A stretch of 52,154 nucleotides of DNA, taken from an uncultured Prevotellaceae bacterium (lineage in GTDB: Bacteria; Bacteroidota; Bacteroidia; Bacteroidales; Bacteroidaceae). The position numbers were made by a program, and so were the translations under genes. Positions 25,886 to 36,000 of this stretch are shown piece after piece. The notes under the pieces are model-generated. The model was not told the origin of the DNA. It searched no databases and saw only the letters and a program-made list of their open reading frames with translations. How positions within the stretch are numbered: position 1 is the stretch's first letter; each line of letters starts with the position of its first letter. The stretch lies in NCBI GenBank assembly GCA_902786565.1, contig CADACW010000021.1:1-52154 (forward strand), written 5' to 3'.

Positions 25886-28861
25886 ATGACAACTAAAAGA
25901 ACAATTGCGGCAGCCTTGATGATTGCTACCATCGGTATGGGTGCTACGGCCCAAACCTACTATGACCTGACGCAGTACTATCTGCAAAATCCGGACTTCA
26001 CCGCCAATGTGGACTACGACATCAATGCCGCAGCAGAAAACGTGAAGAACAGCACACTGAACACCCCCAAGGGATGGACGCTGGAAAGCGCGTCGAAAGC
26101 CAATTTCGCCGTAGTGAGCACTTTCCAATATGGCACCAAGGCCACCTTTGTCAACAAAGCCATACCCGCCACAGGCCCCGACGGCACCACCAACGGCGTG
26201 TGCCTCACGCTGAGTGCGGCCCTGGGCAACCACGTGACCTTCTACCAGTCGGCGAAACTGCCGGCAGGCAACTATATGCTGCTCGTCACCTACTATAACT
26301 GCAACGACGCGTCGGAGACGGCCACCAGCCTGAACGGCTGGTTTGTAAACGCCAACGACGAAGTGATTTCGCAGACCACCACCTTCGGCTTCGGCGAATG
26401 GCGCACCGACACGGTGGCCTTCACCCTGACCGACATCACCGACGGCCGACTGCAGATAGGCACTAAGTGCTCTGGCACCGCTGTGAAGAATGCCCTGCTG
26501 GCTGTGGACAATGTGCGCCTGCTGCGCGACACGCCTTACGGCGAACAGGACAATCTGGTGCCGCCCCCCACGGTGACCGCCGACCCACGCTTTGCACGTG
26601 GCGCCACCATGGCCTTCGGACGCATCAAGAAAGTAACCGGAGAAAACATCACCGAGAGGGGCTTTTGCTGGAGCGAAACGCCGGAACCAACTATCAATGA
26701 CAACTTTACGACCGACTTCCTGACCAACAACGGCACCATCTACGTGATGAGAGACCTGAAGCCCGCCACCATATATTATATGCGCGCCTACGCCAAGAAC
26801 AGTTATGGCAAGGTGGGATATGGCGAAGTGATCAAGTTTGCCACCGTGCCAAAGGGCAACGTCACTTACTGGTATAACAACGGGGGCGACGACGCTGCCA
26901 ACAAGCGCGTGAACGCCGCTGCACAGTCGGCATGCGACATCTTCAACAATCTGACGGAGATAGTGAAGCACTTCAACATAGGCTACAGTGCCGGAACGCC
27001 TACAGCCGACTGCTACTATGCCGACGAGCCCTGGATGAACATGGGCGCAAACTCTTCCTACCAGCGCACAGGCACCATCATGCACGAGATGCAACACGGA
27101 CTGGGACTTGTGCCCTACACCACCCAATGGAACAAGAACATCCTGCGCGAGCGGCTCGACGGCGACGGCCGTGGCACCGGCCACTGGCTGGGCGAGCGCG
27201 TGTCGGCCTTCCTTGACTTCTGGGACAACACCACCGGCTCTCAGCTGAACGGCGACTTCCAGCACATGTGGCCCTACGGCATCAACGGTGCCAACGAGGA
27301 CAACGGCAAGCTTGAGCTCTACTATGCCAACGCCATGATTGGCCAGGCCCTGGGCGAAGACGGACTGGAGCACCGCTCGAACACGTTTGCCGAGCCGTGC
27401 TACATCTTCACACAGGAGGACGACGTGAAATATTACCTGAAGAACGAAGACGAGAGCCGCGGACTGTACACCAGCTATCTCGTGCCAACCGCCACAGGCA
27501 TCCTGAAATGGCGCACGATGTCGGCCTCAGAGGCAGAGCAGAACGACAGTGCCGCCTGGTACATCACCTTCACGCCGGACAACCAGTACTACCAGTTGCG
27601 CAATGCCGCCACAGGCCAGTACCTGACCTATGCAAACAGTTTCAAGACCGTGGCCCACGCCACACCTACTGCCGCCGACAACTTCCACCTGATGAAAGGC
27701 CGTGTGAACGTCGGTTCCGGCGTAAGTGCACAGAGAGGCTACTGGCTGGTGCACCCCACCTCCACGCTGACGCCCAACTGTCTGCAAGCCAATGCCAATG
27801 GCGCCGTAGGCAGCGCCACCTTTGACATAAAGAACAGCGCCACTCGCCAACGCTGGCTCATCTTGACCGCCGAGCAGGCCGCCCAGATGGAGCAGGCTTC
27901 GGTTGCAGGCATGAAGGAGAAACTGACTTTAGCCCTGGTTGACATCAAGAAACTGGCCAAGGTGCCTCACGTGGAAACTGCAAAAGATGCCGACGCCACT
28001 TTCGACAGCGCCATAGCCAACATTGAGCAGCGTGCCAAAGAGGCCACGACAGTTGCCGGCATCATAGCTTTGCAGGACGAAGCCAACGCCGCCTCCTACC
28101 AATTCCTGTGCAGCGTGAGTGCCACGGACAAGACGAAGCCCTTCGACCTGACCTACATGATTGCAAACCCAGGCATGGATGCCACCGACGGCTGGACCGG
28201 AAGTCCCACGCTGAACTACTCGTGCGCAGAGTTCTTCGAAAAGACTTTCAATTTCAACCAGACCATCAACAATCTGCCTGCCGGCGACTATCAGGTGCTG
28301 GCACAGGGATTCCAGCGCCCAGGCGCTTCAGCCGATGTGTACACCGACTATACGGCCGGAACCAATAATGTAACGGCCTATCTGTATGCAGGCAACGTGA
28401 ACAACAATGTCAAGATGGCCCACATCGCCTCGGAGGCAAGAGCCAGCAAGATTGGCGTGGGCGCCGAGGTAACAGTGGGCAGCAACCGCTACATCCCCAA
28501 CGACATGCAGGCTGCAAGTGCCTATTTCGCAAAAGGTCTCTATGAGAACGTGGTTGACGCCACCGTGGCATCCAACGGCGACAAACTGCTCATCGGCGTG
28601 CGCAGCACATCTATGCCCTCCAAATACTGGACCATCTTTGACAATTTCCGCCTGCACTTCTTCGGCAAGCCAGTTGCTGCCGATAAAGGCGACGTCAACC
28701 AGGACGGCGTGACCGACGTGGCCGACATCTTGTCCATCATCGGCTATATGACCGGCACCAACGGAACTGTCACCAAGGAACAGGCCGATGCCAATGGCGA
28801 CGGCAATGTGGATTATTCAGACATCGCTACCATTATTAATAATATAAATACCGGAAAATGA
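25886..28861 (+). CDS. Secreted putative zinc metallopeptidase with C-terminal dockerin
   Basis: 991 residues. Signal peptide MTTKRTIAAALMIATIGMG to TAQ. In order: a carbohydrate-binding-like jelly-roll (about 20-215, LPAGNYMLLVTYYN); a fibronectin III-like module (about 230-325, ITERGFCWSETPEPTINDN); a catalytic region with HEMQHGLG at about residue 399, an HExxHxxG zinc motif with a further His in GHWLGE; a ricin-like stretch (about 510-670, YYQLRNAATGQYLTY); a second jelly-roll (about 750-930); and a type I dockerin (about 934-991) with two Ca2+ loops, DVNQDGVTD and DANGDGNVD. The substrate is unknown; the layout suits attack on glycoproteins or plant cell-wall protein. No cohesin is visible in this window. 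It follows hisS by 17 nt. Confidence 0.85.
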   Translation: MTTKRTIAAALMIATIGMGATAQTYYDLTQYYLQNPDFTANVDYDINAAAENVKNSTLNTPKGWTLESASKANFAVVSTFQYGTKATFVNKAIPATGPDGTTNGVCLTLSAALGNHVTFYQSAKLPAGNYMLLVTYYNCNDASETATSLNGWFVNANDEVISQTTTFGFGEWRTDTVAFTLTDITDGRLQIGTKCSGTAVKNALLAVDNVRLLRDTPYGEQDNLVPPPTVTADPRFARGATMAFGRIKKVTGENITERGFCWSETPEPTINDNFTTDFLTNNGTIYVMRDLKPATIYYMRAYAKNSYGKVGYGEVIKFATVPKGNVTYWYNNGGDDAANKRVNAAAQSACDIFNNLTEIVKHFNIGYSAGTPTADCYYADEPWMNMGANSSYQRTGTIMHEMQHGLGLVPYTTQWNKNILRERLDGDGRGTGHWLGERVSAFLDFWDNTTGSQLNGDFQHMWPYGINGANEDNGKLELYYANAMIGQALGEDGLEHRSNTFAEPCYIFTQEDDVKYYLKNEDESRGLYTSYLVPTATGILKWRTMSASEAEQNDSAAWYITFTPDNQYYQLRNAATGQYLTYANSFKTVAHATPTAADNFHLMKGRVNVGSGVSAQRGYWLVHPTSTLTPNCLQANANGAVGSATFDIKNSATRQRWLILTAEQAAQMEQASVAGMKEKLTLALVDIKKLAKVPHVETAKDADATFDSAIANIEQRAKEATTVAGIIALQDEANAASYQFLCSVSATDKTKPFDLTYMIANPGMDATDGWTGSPTLNYSCAEFFEKTFNFNQTINNLPAGDYQVLAQGFQRPGASADVYTDYTAGTNNVTAYLYAGNVNNNVKMAHIASEARASKIGVGAEVTVGSNRYIPNDMQAASAYFAKGLYENVVDATVASNGDKLLIGVRSTSMPSKYWTIFDNFRLHFFGKPVAADKGDVNQDGVTDVADILSIIGYMTGTNGTVTKEQADANGDGNVDYSDIATIINNINTGK

Positions 28862-28884
28862 CCCAACAGAAATAATTGCACGAC

Positions 28885-30072
28885 ATGCTCACCCTGAAAA
28901 TCATTTTTTGGCTATCACTCATACTCGTAGTCTACACATACGTAGGCTACGGGCTTGTGCTTTGGCTCATCCTGAAGGTGAAGCGGCTGTTGCTGCACCG
29001 TGAGGCCGTCCCCATCCTCCCCCTGAACGAGGACCAGCTGCCCGAAGTGACGCTGATGATTTGCGCCTACAACGAGCAGGACGTCATCCAAGAGAAGATG
29101 GAGAACATCCGCGCCCTGGACTATCCGCAGCAGAAACTCTGCGTGATGTGGGTCACCGACGGCTCTACCGACCAGTCGAATGTACTGCTCGGCCACTACC
29201 CCGAAGTGAAGCTGGTGTTCTCGCCCGAAAGGCGCGGCAAGGCGGCTGCCATGCAGCATGGGCTGCGCGAGAACAAGGCCCCCTACGTGGTGTTCACCGA
29301 TGCCAACACGATGCTCAACAGCGACGCCCTGCGCGAGATTGTGCGCCAGTTTATGAAAGAGAATGTGAGCTGCGTCTCCGGAGAGAAGCGTGTGGCCGCC
29401 CGCCACGAGGGGCAGACCGCCGCCGAGGGCGAAGGCATCTACTGGCGCTATGAGAGCACGCTGAAGCAATGGGACAGCGACCTCTACTCGGCCATGGGAG
29501 CCGCCGGCGAACTGTTTGCCATCCGGATGGAACACTACAGGGAAGCGCCGCAAAACGCTCTGCTTGACGACTTTATGATGTCGATGCTCATCCTGAAGGA
29601 CGGGCACCGGATAGCCTATACCAGCCGTGCATACGCGATGGAGTACGGGTCGGCCAACATGAGGGAAGAATCGAAGCGCAAGCGCCGCATCGCCGCCGGT
29701 GGACTGCAGAGCATCTGGTGGCTGCGCTCGCTGATGAACCCGTTCACCCATCCCAAGGTGGCCTTCCAGTTCGTTTCCCACCGCGTGTTGCGCTGGAGCA
29801 TTACCCCACTGGCCCTTCTGCTGCTCATCCCGCTCAACATCGCACTCCTGATTCTCGGAGCAGGCACCGTCTACGCCATCATTGGCGTGCTGCAGTTGCT
29901 GTTCTACCTGGCCGCGCTGACTGGATGGTTGCTGGCCCATGCCGGACGTGAATCCAAGCTGCTCAACATCCCCGTCTATTTCCTGTTTATGAACCTGAAC
30001 GTATTCTTGGGCATTCACTATCTGATAACCCACAGAAAGAGTGGAACTTGGGAAAAGGCAGGAAGAGGGTAA
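28885..30072 (+). CDS. Family 2 glycosyltransferase, membrane-bound
   Basis: 395 residues from the ATG at 28885; the frame also opens three codons earlier with a TTG. An N-terminal membrane helix (IIFWLSLILVVYTYVGYGLVLW) precedes a GT-A domain with TLMICAYNEQDVIQEKMENI, WVTDGSTDQS, RRGKAAAMQHG, and FTDANTML in place of a DxD. A distal AGELFAIR/DDFMMSMLILKDG acceptor region, a basic RKRRIAAGG segment and three or four C-terminal membrane helices follow. The plan resembles processive GT2 enzymes that build surface polysaccharide. Product unknown. It lies 23 nt after the metallopeptidase gene. Confidence 0.9.
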   Translation: MLTLKIIFWLSLILVVYTYVGYGLVLWLILKVKRLLLHREAVPILPLNEDQLPEVTLMICAYNEQDVIQEKMENIRALDYPQQKLCVMWVTDGSTDQSNVLLGHYPEVKLVFSPERRGKAAAMQHGLRENKAPYVVFTDANTMLNSDALREIVRQFMKENVSCVSGEKRVAARHEGQTAAEGEGIYWRYESTLKQWDSDLYSAMGAAGELFAIRMEHYREAPQNALLDDFMMSMLILKDGHRIAYTSRAYAMEYGSANMREESKRKRRIAAGGLQSIWWLRSLMNPFTHPKVAFQFVSHRVLRWSITPLALLLLIPLNIALLILGAGTVYAIIGVLQLLFYLAALTGWLLAHAGRESKLLNIPVYFLFMNLNVFLGIHYLITHRKSGTWEKAGRG

Positions 30073-30121
30073 ACATTTATGAAAAGTTCTTAATTTTCTT
30101 CGTCGTTAAAAAAAGATTTAC

Positions 30122-30129
30122 TAATTTTG
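30122..30129 (+). promoter_or_regulatory. -7 element for the hybrid kinase (TAATTTTG)
   Basis: TAATTTTG matches TAnnTTTG and lies 25 nt before the first ATG of the kinase gene. The -33 region is unclear. Confidence 0.6.
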
Positions 30130-30154
30130 CAATTTGTAAGCCAGCAAAGTATTG

Positions 30155-31411
30155 ATGATGGACCAAGAAGAAAAGGAAATACTGTTCCAGAAATATGCTG
30201 ACGTGAAGCACCGTCTCAACGTGGCTACCGCCCAGCTGGAGCAAGCTAACAAAAAACTGAAGGAATACGAGGAAAAGACGGCCAAAGCTGAGAAAGCCAG
30301 CCAGATGAAATCGCTGTTCCTTGCCAATATGTCTCATGAAATCCGTACCCCTCTGAATGCCATTGAAGGATTCTCACGAGTAATGGTAGAGACCGACTCC
30401 CAAGAGGAGCGCTTGAACTATATGGAGATTATTGAAAGCAACAATAGTCGCCTTCTTAGCCTTGTCAATGAAATTCTGGACCTCTCCAGAGTGGAGTCGG
30501 GCGATATTGCCATCAAGAAGAATCCCACCGACCTGAACTATCTGCTGAACAGCATCAAGCAACTCTTTAAATTCCGCTGCCCCGAAACGGTGGAACTGGT
30601 CTGTGAGAAAACGGAGTCGTCCATTATGATGACCACCGACGAGAACCGCATCACGCAGGTGTTCTCAAACCTCATCTCCAATGCCTTGAAGCACACGCCC
30701 AAAGGATATATACGCTACGGCTACCGGCTGGTCAACGACAACACCAGCATAGAGTTCTACGTATCTGACACCGGTGCTGGCATCGACCCAAACTTCATTA
30801 GCAATATCTTTGAGACCTATGCCTCGAAGGATGCCGACCAGCAGAGGGGCTACGGCCTCGGACTGGCCCTCTGCCGCATCATCGTTGAAAAGATGGGCGG
30901 CACCATCAGCGTACAGTCAGAGCTGGGCAAGGGCTCCACCTTCACCTTTGCACTGCCCTTCCAAGGCACTGTGGGAGGCATGGCCATCAGCAACAGGACG
31001 AATGCGCAGAGCATGCGCACCCTGCGCGTCAGCAGCAATCGCGATGAGCAGAACATGAAGACCGTGCTTGTGGCCGAAGACGAAGAGAGCAACTTCGAGC
31101 TGGTGCGCATCGTGCTGCAGAAGCGTTACAACCTACTGCGGGCCAAAAACGGCATCGAGGCCGTGATGATCAACGAAGACGAGAAGCCCGACCTCATCCT
31201 GATGGACATCCGTATGCCAGAAATGAACGGACTGGATGCCACCCGCATCATCAAGGAGGTGAACCACGACACGCCCATCATTGCTCTCAGCGCCTATGCT
31301 TTCGACGAGAACATCCGCGAGGCAAAGGCTGCCGGCTGCGACGACTTTATGGCAAAGCCATTCAAGGTGGAAGACCTCATAGAAATCATTCAGAAATACA
31401 TAGGCAAATAA
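30155..31411 (+). CDS. Soluble hybrid histidine kinase / response regulator
   Basis: 418 residues with no membrane segment and no recognisable sensor domain. The first approximately 50 residues are a predicted coiled coil (KHRLNVATAQLEQANKKLKEY). The HisKA domain has FLANMSHEIRTPLNAIEGF with the phospho-accepting His near residue 61, then a HATPase domain with an N-box (FSNLISNALKHTPKG), DTGAGIDPNF and GYGLGLALCRIIVEKMGG. A receiver domain begins at about 307 (VLVAEDEESNFELV) with the phospho-Asp in LMDIRMPEMNG and the conserved Lys in MAKPF. No output domain is attached, so it may feed a phosphorelay. Met codons at 30155 and 30158 are both possible starts. The EEP gene follows after 1 nt. 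Confidence 0.92.
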   Translation: MMDQEEKEILFQKYADVKHRLNVATAQLEQANKKLKEYEEKTAKAEKASQMKSLFLANMSHEIRTPLNAIEGFSRVMVETDSQEERLNYMEIIESNNSRLLSLVNEILDLSRVESGDIAIKKNPTDLNYLLNSIKQLFKFRCPETVELVCEKTESSIMMTTDENRITQVFSNLISNALKHTPKGYIRYGYRLVNDNTSIEFYVSDTGAGIDPNFISNIFETYASKDADQQRGYGLGLALCRIIVEKMGGTISVQSELGKGSTFTFALPFQGTVGGMAISNRTNAQSMRTLRVSSNRDEQNMKTVLVAEDEESNFELVRIVLQKRYNLLRAKNGIEAVMINEDEKPDLILMDIRMPEMNGLDATRIIKEVNHDTPIIALSAYAFDENIREAKAAGCDDFMAKPFKVEDLIEIIQKYIGK

Positions 31412-31412
31412 T

Positions 31413-32468
31413 ATGGGAAAGCTGGCTGTCTACAAATATTTTTCTTTCATGCTGCTGGTCATCACACTCCTGCTGGCCATCTTCACCCTGTTCGGCCTTT
31501 TTGGAGGCAATGCCAACCCAGCCAAGAGCACCGCGCTGGCCATGCTGGTCTACATTCTGCCCTTCCTCATCATCGGAAACGGAGTGATGGCACTAATTTG
31601 GCTCATACGCCGCCGATGGCACTGGATGGCCATCCCCGTACTGACCATCCTCTGCTGCATCCCATACATCGGCACCATCTATCAGCTGGGATGGTTTGGC
31701 AGCAATCAGACTTCGCGCAACGGCATCAAGATTGCCACCTATAATGTGGCCCTTTTCGGACGAGAGACGACAGGCTTCAAGGCGCAGGACATACTGGCAG
31801 AAATGAAGAAGCAGAGCGTCGACGTGCTCTGCCTGCAGGAATACCTTGACGACAGCGGCGAGATGCGCAACTCCGACAGCTACAAAGACTATTTCCCCTA
31901 TATGGCCACTGGCAGAAGCGACATGGTCATCTATAGCCGCTACCCCATCGACAACCATGAAGTCATCCTCTTTGGCAACACCAACAACAGCGCCATGTGG
32001 GCCGACATCGACGTTCTGGGCAAACCCATCAGGGTGTTCAACGCCCACCTTGAGACCACAGGCTACAACCGCACCCTCCACAAAGCCGCCAAGATGCAGC
32101 TGCAAGGACAGAATGTAGAAAACAACGCCCTGCTCCGCTCCATCTATGGCACCTATATGAGGGGAATGGTGGCCCGCGCCCACCAGGCCGACACACTTGC
32201 AGCCGCCATCAGCGAATCTGACATTCCCGTCATCGTCTGCGGCGACTTCAACGATGTGCCTTATTCCTACGTCTACAATACCGTCTTGGGCAATCTCGTC
32301 GACGGCTTCAAGGAGTGCGGCAAAGGGTTTATGTATACCATGAGCGGCAAGAAGCGAGTCCGCATAGACTACATCTTCCACGACGAGAACTTGAAAGGCG
32401 ATAACTATTACCGGCAGGACCTGACCTACTCAGACCACTATCCCGTCTATATGAAGATTTCTTTCTGA
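31413..32468 (+). CDS. Membrane-anchored endonuclease/exonuclease/phosphatase family protein
   Basis: 351 residues. Three N-terminal membrane helices (about 8-30, 44-66 and 70-90) are followed by an EEP (DNase I-like) domain. Its catalytic features are KIATYNV, VLCLQEY (metal-binding Glu), FNAHLETTG, VCGDFNDVPYS and the terminal YSDHYPVYMKI with Asp-His. EEP enzymes cleave phosphodiester or phosphate bonds in nucleic acids, inositol phosphates or lipids; the substrate cannot be assigned. Such membrane-linked EEP proteins are frequent in Bacteroidota. It abuts the hybrid kinase gene, so it is very likely co-expressed, and converges with the AlaX-type gene 6 nt away. Confidence 0.88.
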   Translation: MGKLAVYKYFSFMLLVITLLLAIFTLFGLFGGNANPAKSTALAMLVYILPFLIIGNGVMALIWLIRRRWHWMAIPVLTILCCIPYIGTIYQLGWFGSNQTSRNGIKIATYNVALFGRETTGFKAQDILAEMKKQSVDVLCLQEYLDDSGEMRNSDSYKDYFPYMATGRSDMVIYSRYPIDNHEVILFGNTNNSAMWADIDVLGKPIRVFNAHLETTGYNRTLHKAAKMQLQGQNVENNALLRSIYGTYMRGMVARAHQADTLAAAISESDIPVIVCGDFNDVPYSYVYNTVLGNLVDGFKECGKGFMYTMSGKKRVRIDYIFHDENLKGDNYYRQDLTYSDHYPVYMKISF

Positions 32469-32474
32469 TGAGAT

Positions 32475-32942
32475 TCAGGGCAGCACCTTGAACCTGACGC
32501 GGAAAGAATGTTCCATTTCATCCCAATTTGTGCCGAGCAATTCAAAGCGGCCTATCTGTGCCGTTGACCGTACATGCTTGCCTATGCAGGGACACACGTC
32601 GTAGTCGCCAATCCTCACCAGCCGGATGGTGTCACTGGCATTTTCGGGCAGACGGTCCAGCACAACGCCATCGGGCAGATTGTCTTGGGTGACATACTCA
32701 AATGTAACGGGCAAATCCTCGGCAATCAGTTCGTTCATTCTCCGCTCTATCTCCCTTTCTTCCGCACGGCCCGGTTTCTGGGTCAGGTGGAAACTCATCT
32801 TGCTCTTCTTCCGTTCCACGTGGGCATTGAAACTGCGCTCACATCCAAAGAGCCGAATCATGGTCTGGTTCAGCAGATGCTCCGCGGTGTGTGCAGGTGG
32901 AAATTCGTCTTTGTTGTGCTCGTTCAAAATAATGTCTTCCAT
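32475..32942 (-). CDS. AlaX-type alanyl-tRNA editing protein
   Basis: 155 residues. It keeps the metal-binding signature of the AlaRS/ThrRS editing domain: HTAEH (His18, His22) and a distal Cys/His pair in CPCIGKHVRST. Stand-alone AlaX proteins hydrolyse mischarged Ser- or Gly-tRNA-Ala. It is at the short end of the family, with no N-terminal beta-barrel. The start ATG at 32942 lies 23 nt from a -7 box. It is monocistronic and convergent with the EEP gene. Confidence 0.82.
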   Translation of the reverse strand: MEDIILNEHNKDEFPPAHTAEHLLNQTMIRLFGCERSFNAHVERKKSKMSFHLTQKPGRAEEREIERRMNELIAEDLPVTFEYVTQDNLPDGVVLDRLPENASDTIRLVRIGDYDVCPCIGKHVRSTAQIGRFELLGTNWDEMEHSFRVRFKVLP

Positions 32943-32965
32943 ACGCCATTCATTCTATTTGCATA

Positions 32966-32973
32966 CAAAGGTA
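32966..32973 (-). promoter_or_regulatory. -7 element for the AlaX-type gene (TACCTTTG)
   Basis: TACCTTTG on the minus strand, 23 nt before the start codon. No clear -33. Confidence 0.6.
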
Positions 32974-33059
32974 CGACTTTTTGAGGAGTTAATGACATTA
33001 TAAGTCGTTAAAGGGAGTTAAAGGAGAGGCATTTTAGGCCAATCTTCACAAAATAATAG

Positions 33060-33067
33060 TATCTTTG
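33060..33067 (+). promoter_or_regulatory. -7 element for the pectinase gene (TATCTTTG)
   Basis: TATCTTTG matches TAnnTTTG and lies 31 nt before the ATG at 33099. A weak TTTTAG is present near -33. Confidence 0.6.
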
Positions 33068-33098
33068 CAACTTAAATTACTAAAAAAACCATAACTAA

Positions 33099-36000
33099 AT
33101 GAGCAAACCGCTAACTTTTTTGTTATTCGCCATCCTGTGCCCTCTCGTTGCCATGGCAAACAAATGGGATGACAATGTCTACAAACAGATTGAACAGAGT
33201 ATCCAAACGCCCCAAATCAGTGGCAAGGATTATGTGATTACCAAGTTCGGAGCCAGCCCTTCGGCCACTGCTTCCGACAATCAAAAGGCCATCCAGAAAG
33301 CCATCGACCGCTGCTCGAAGAAAGGTGGTGGCCGCGTGGTGGTGCCTGCCGGCCAGAAGTTTCTGACGGCGGCCATACAGCTGAAGAGCCATGTCAATCT
33401 CTTCGTCGACAAGGGTGCCGTGCTCGAATTTGTGTTCCAGCCCGAACTCTATCCTATCGTAGAGACATCGTGGGAGGGCCTTGACTGCTACAATCTCTCC
33501 CCCTGCATCTATGCCTTCCAGCAGACCGACATCGCCATCACCGGCATGGGCACCATCGACGGCGGCGGCTCCAACGAGACATGGTGGCCGTGGTGTGGTG
33601 CCACCCACTTCGGCTTCAAGCCCGGCGGCATCAGCCAGAAGAAAGAAGCCCGCCCACGTCTGCTCCGCAATGGCGAGGACGGTGTGCCGATGAAAGACGA
33701 GAAAGGCCAGTGGACCAAGGAGCGCACCTTCGGCCCCACCGACGGTCTGAGGCCCCAGCTGGTCAACTTCAACGAGTGCCAGCGCGTGCTGATGGAAGAC
33801 ATCACCCTGCTGCGCTCACCCTTCTGGGTCATCCATCCCCTCAAGTCTACCGACATCACCGTGCGCCGCGTCAAGATGATTAACGACGGCCCCAACGGCG
33901 ATGGCTGTGACCCGGAGTCGTGCGACCGCGTGCTCATTGAAAATTGCTTCTTCAACACCGGCGACGACTGCATCGCCATCAAGAGCGGCCGCAATCGCGA
34001 CGGTCGCGAACGTGCCATGCCATCGCAAAACATCATCATCCGCAACTGCGAGATGAAGAACGGCCATGGCGGCGTGGTCATTGGTTCCGAAATCAGCGGC
34101 GGTTGCAAGAACGTCTTCGCCCACGACTGCGTCATGGATTCTCCCGAACTGGAGCGCGTGCTCCGCATCAAGACAAACTCCTGCCGCGGCGGCATCATCG
34201 AAAACATCTTTATGAAGGATGTCCAAGTGGGAGTCTGCAAAGAGTCGGTGCTGAAAATCAACCTTGACTATGAGCACAACGAGATTTGCTGCCGTGGCAA
34301 CTATCCCACCGTGCGCAATGTCTATATGGAGAACGTCACCAGCCAGAAATCGAAATACGGCGTTCAAATCATCGGCCTCGAAGAGGACACCTATGTCTAC
34401 GACATCGATGTAAAAAACTGCCATTTCAACGGCGTTCAGCAGGGCAATTTCCAGAGCGGAAAGGTGCGCAACGTCACCTTCGACCGTCTCTACATCAACG
34501 GCGGACTGGCCCTTCAGCAGAAGCCTTACAAGCACTACTCCGAGTGGATGACCTACAGTGAAATGAAGCGTGTGCCGGAGAGTTATATGCTCGACTTCGC
34601 CAAGAAGCCCAAGTGGAGCTACGTGATGGGCATCGAACTTGAGAGCATGCTCGACACCTATCTACGCTACGGCGGCGACAAGATCCGCAACTATTGCCAG
34701 ATGTACACCGACACTATGATTAACCAGAAAGGTGACATCCGCGGGTACAATATTTTAGACTATAATCTGGACAACATCCGCACCGGCCACTTCGTCACCC
34801 GCATGTATCAGCAGTGGCCCGAAGCCAAGAACCTGCTGGCCATGCAGACCATGATGAAGCAACTGCAAGACCAGCCCCGCACTATTGCCGACAACGTCTA
34901 TTGGCACAAAGCCATTTATGCCTATCAGGTATGGCTCGACGGCATCTTCATGGGACTGCCCTACCGCGTGCTCACCGCCCCGATTACGGAAAATGTAAAC
35001 ATCAAAAAAATAAAAAACAGGAAAAAAGCGGAAGCGGCCATTACCGCCATTTATGACGATGCCGTAGACCAACTGAAAATCACCTATAAGCGCACGCTCG
35101 ACCCCAAGACCGGCCTGAACCGTCACGCCTACGACGAGACGCGCAAGACCTTCTGGGCCGACAAGGAGACGGGCCTGTCGCAACACTGCTGGGGCCGCGC
35201 CCAAGGTTGGTACACTATGGCCCTCATCGAGGTGCTCGACGCGCTGCCCCAGGACTATGCCCGCCGCAGCGAAGTCGTCGACCTGCTCCAGAAAGACCTT
35301 GAAGCCATCCTGAAGTGGCAAGACAAGCAGAGCGGCGTATGGTATCAGGTGATGGACGCTCCCGGCCGCGAGGGCAACTATCTGGAGTCCACCTGCTCGG
35401 CCATGTTCACTTATGTGCTGCTGAAGGCCTACCGCAAGGGGTATGTAGGCACGAAATATCGCGATGCAGGCATCCGCGCCTACCGCGGCATCATCAACAA
35501 TTTCATTCGCGTCCACGACGACAAAACCATCTCCCTGACCCGCTGCTGCGCCGTGGCCGGCCTGGGCCCTGCTGCCACGCCCGAAGTGGAGTCTGCCCTC
35601 AAGAAGGTGAACCCCAAAGGCACGGTGAAGGAGAACAAGCGACGCGACGGCAGCTACGCCTACTATCTCTCTGAAGAGATTCGCGACAACGACGCCAAGG
35701 GCCTCGGCCCCTTCATTTGGGCCTCGCTCGAAATGGAGCAGCTGGGCTTCGACACTGACAACGTCAATCAGCCCATTGACCGCTTGGCCGTCGTCTCGCG
35801 CAACAACCCCGTGGTGAGCAAAGCCGACCCTCTATCGTCACTCACCGTTGGCAACGGCCATTTTGCCACCACTGTCGACGTGACTGGCCTGCAGTCGTAC
35901 CCTTTTGAATATAGGGGTGGTGTTCCCCTGACAGCCATGTCCGACTGGGGCTGGCATAAGTTCAAAAACACCGATGGCCTGACGCCTGCCGACAGTGAGA

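Noticed and set aside
25865-27373. 502-codon minus-strand frame opposite the metallopeptidase
   Set aside because: Shadow of a gene that has a signal peptide, zinc motif and dockerin.
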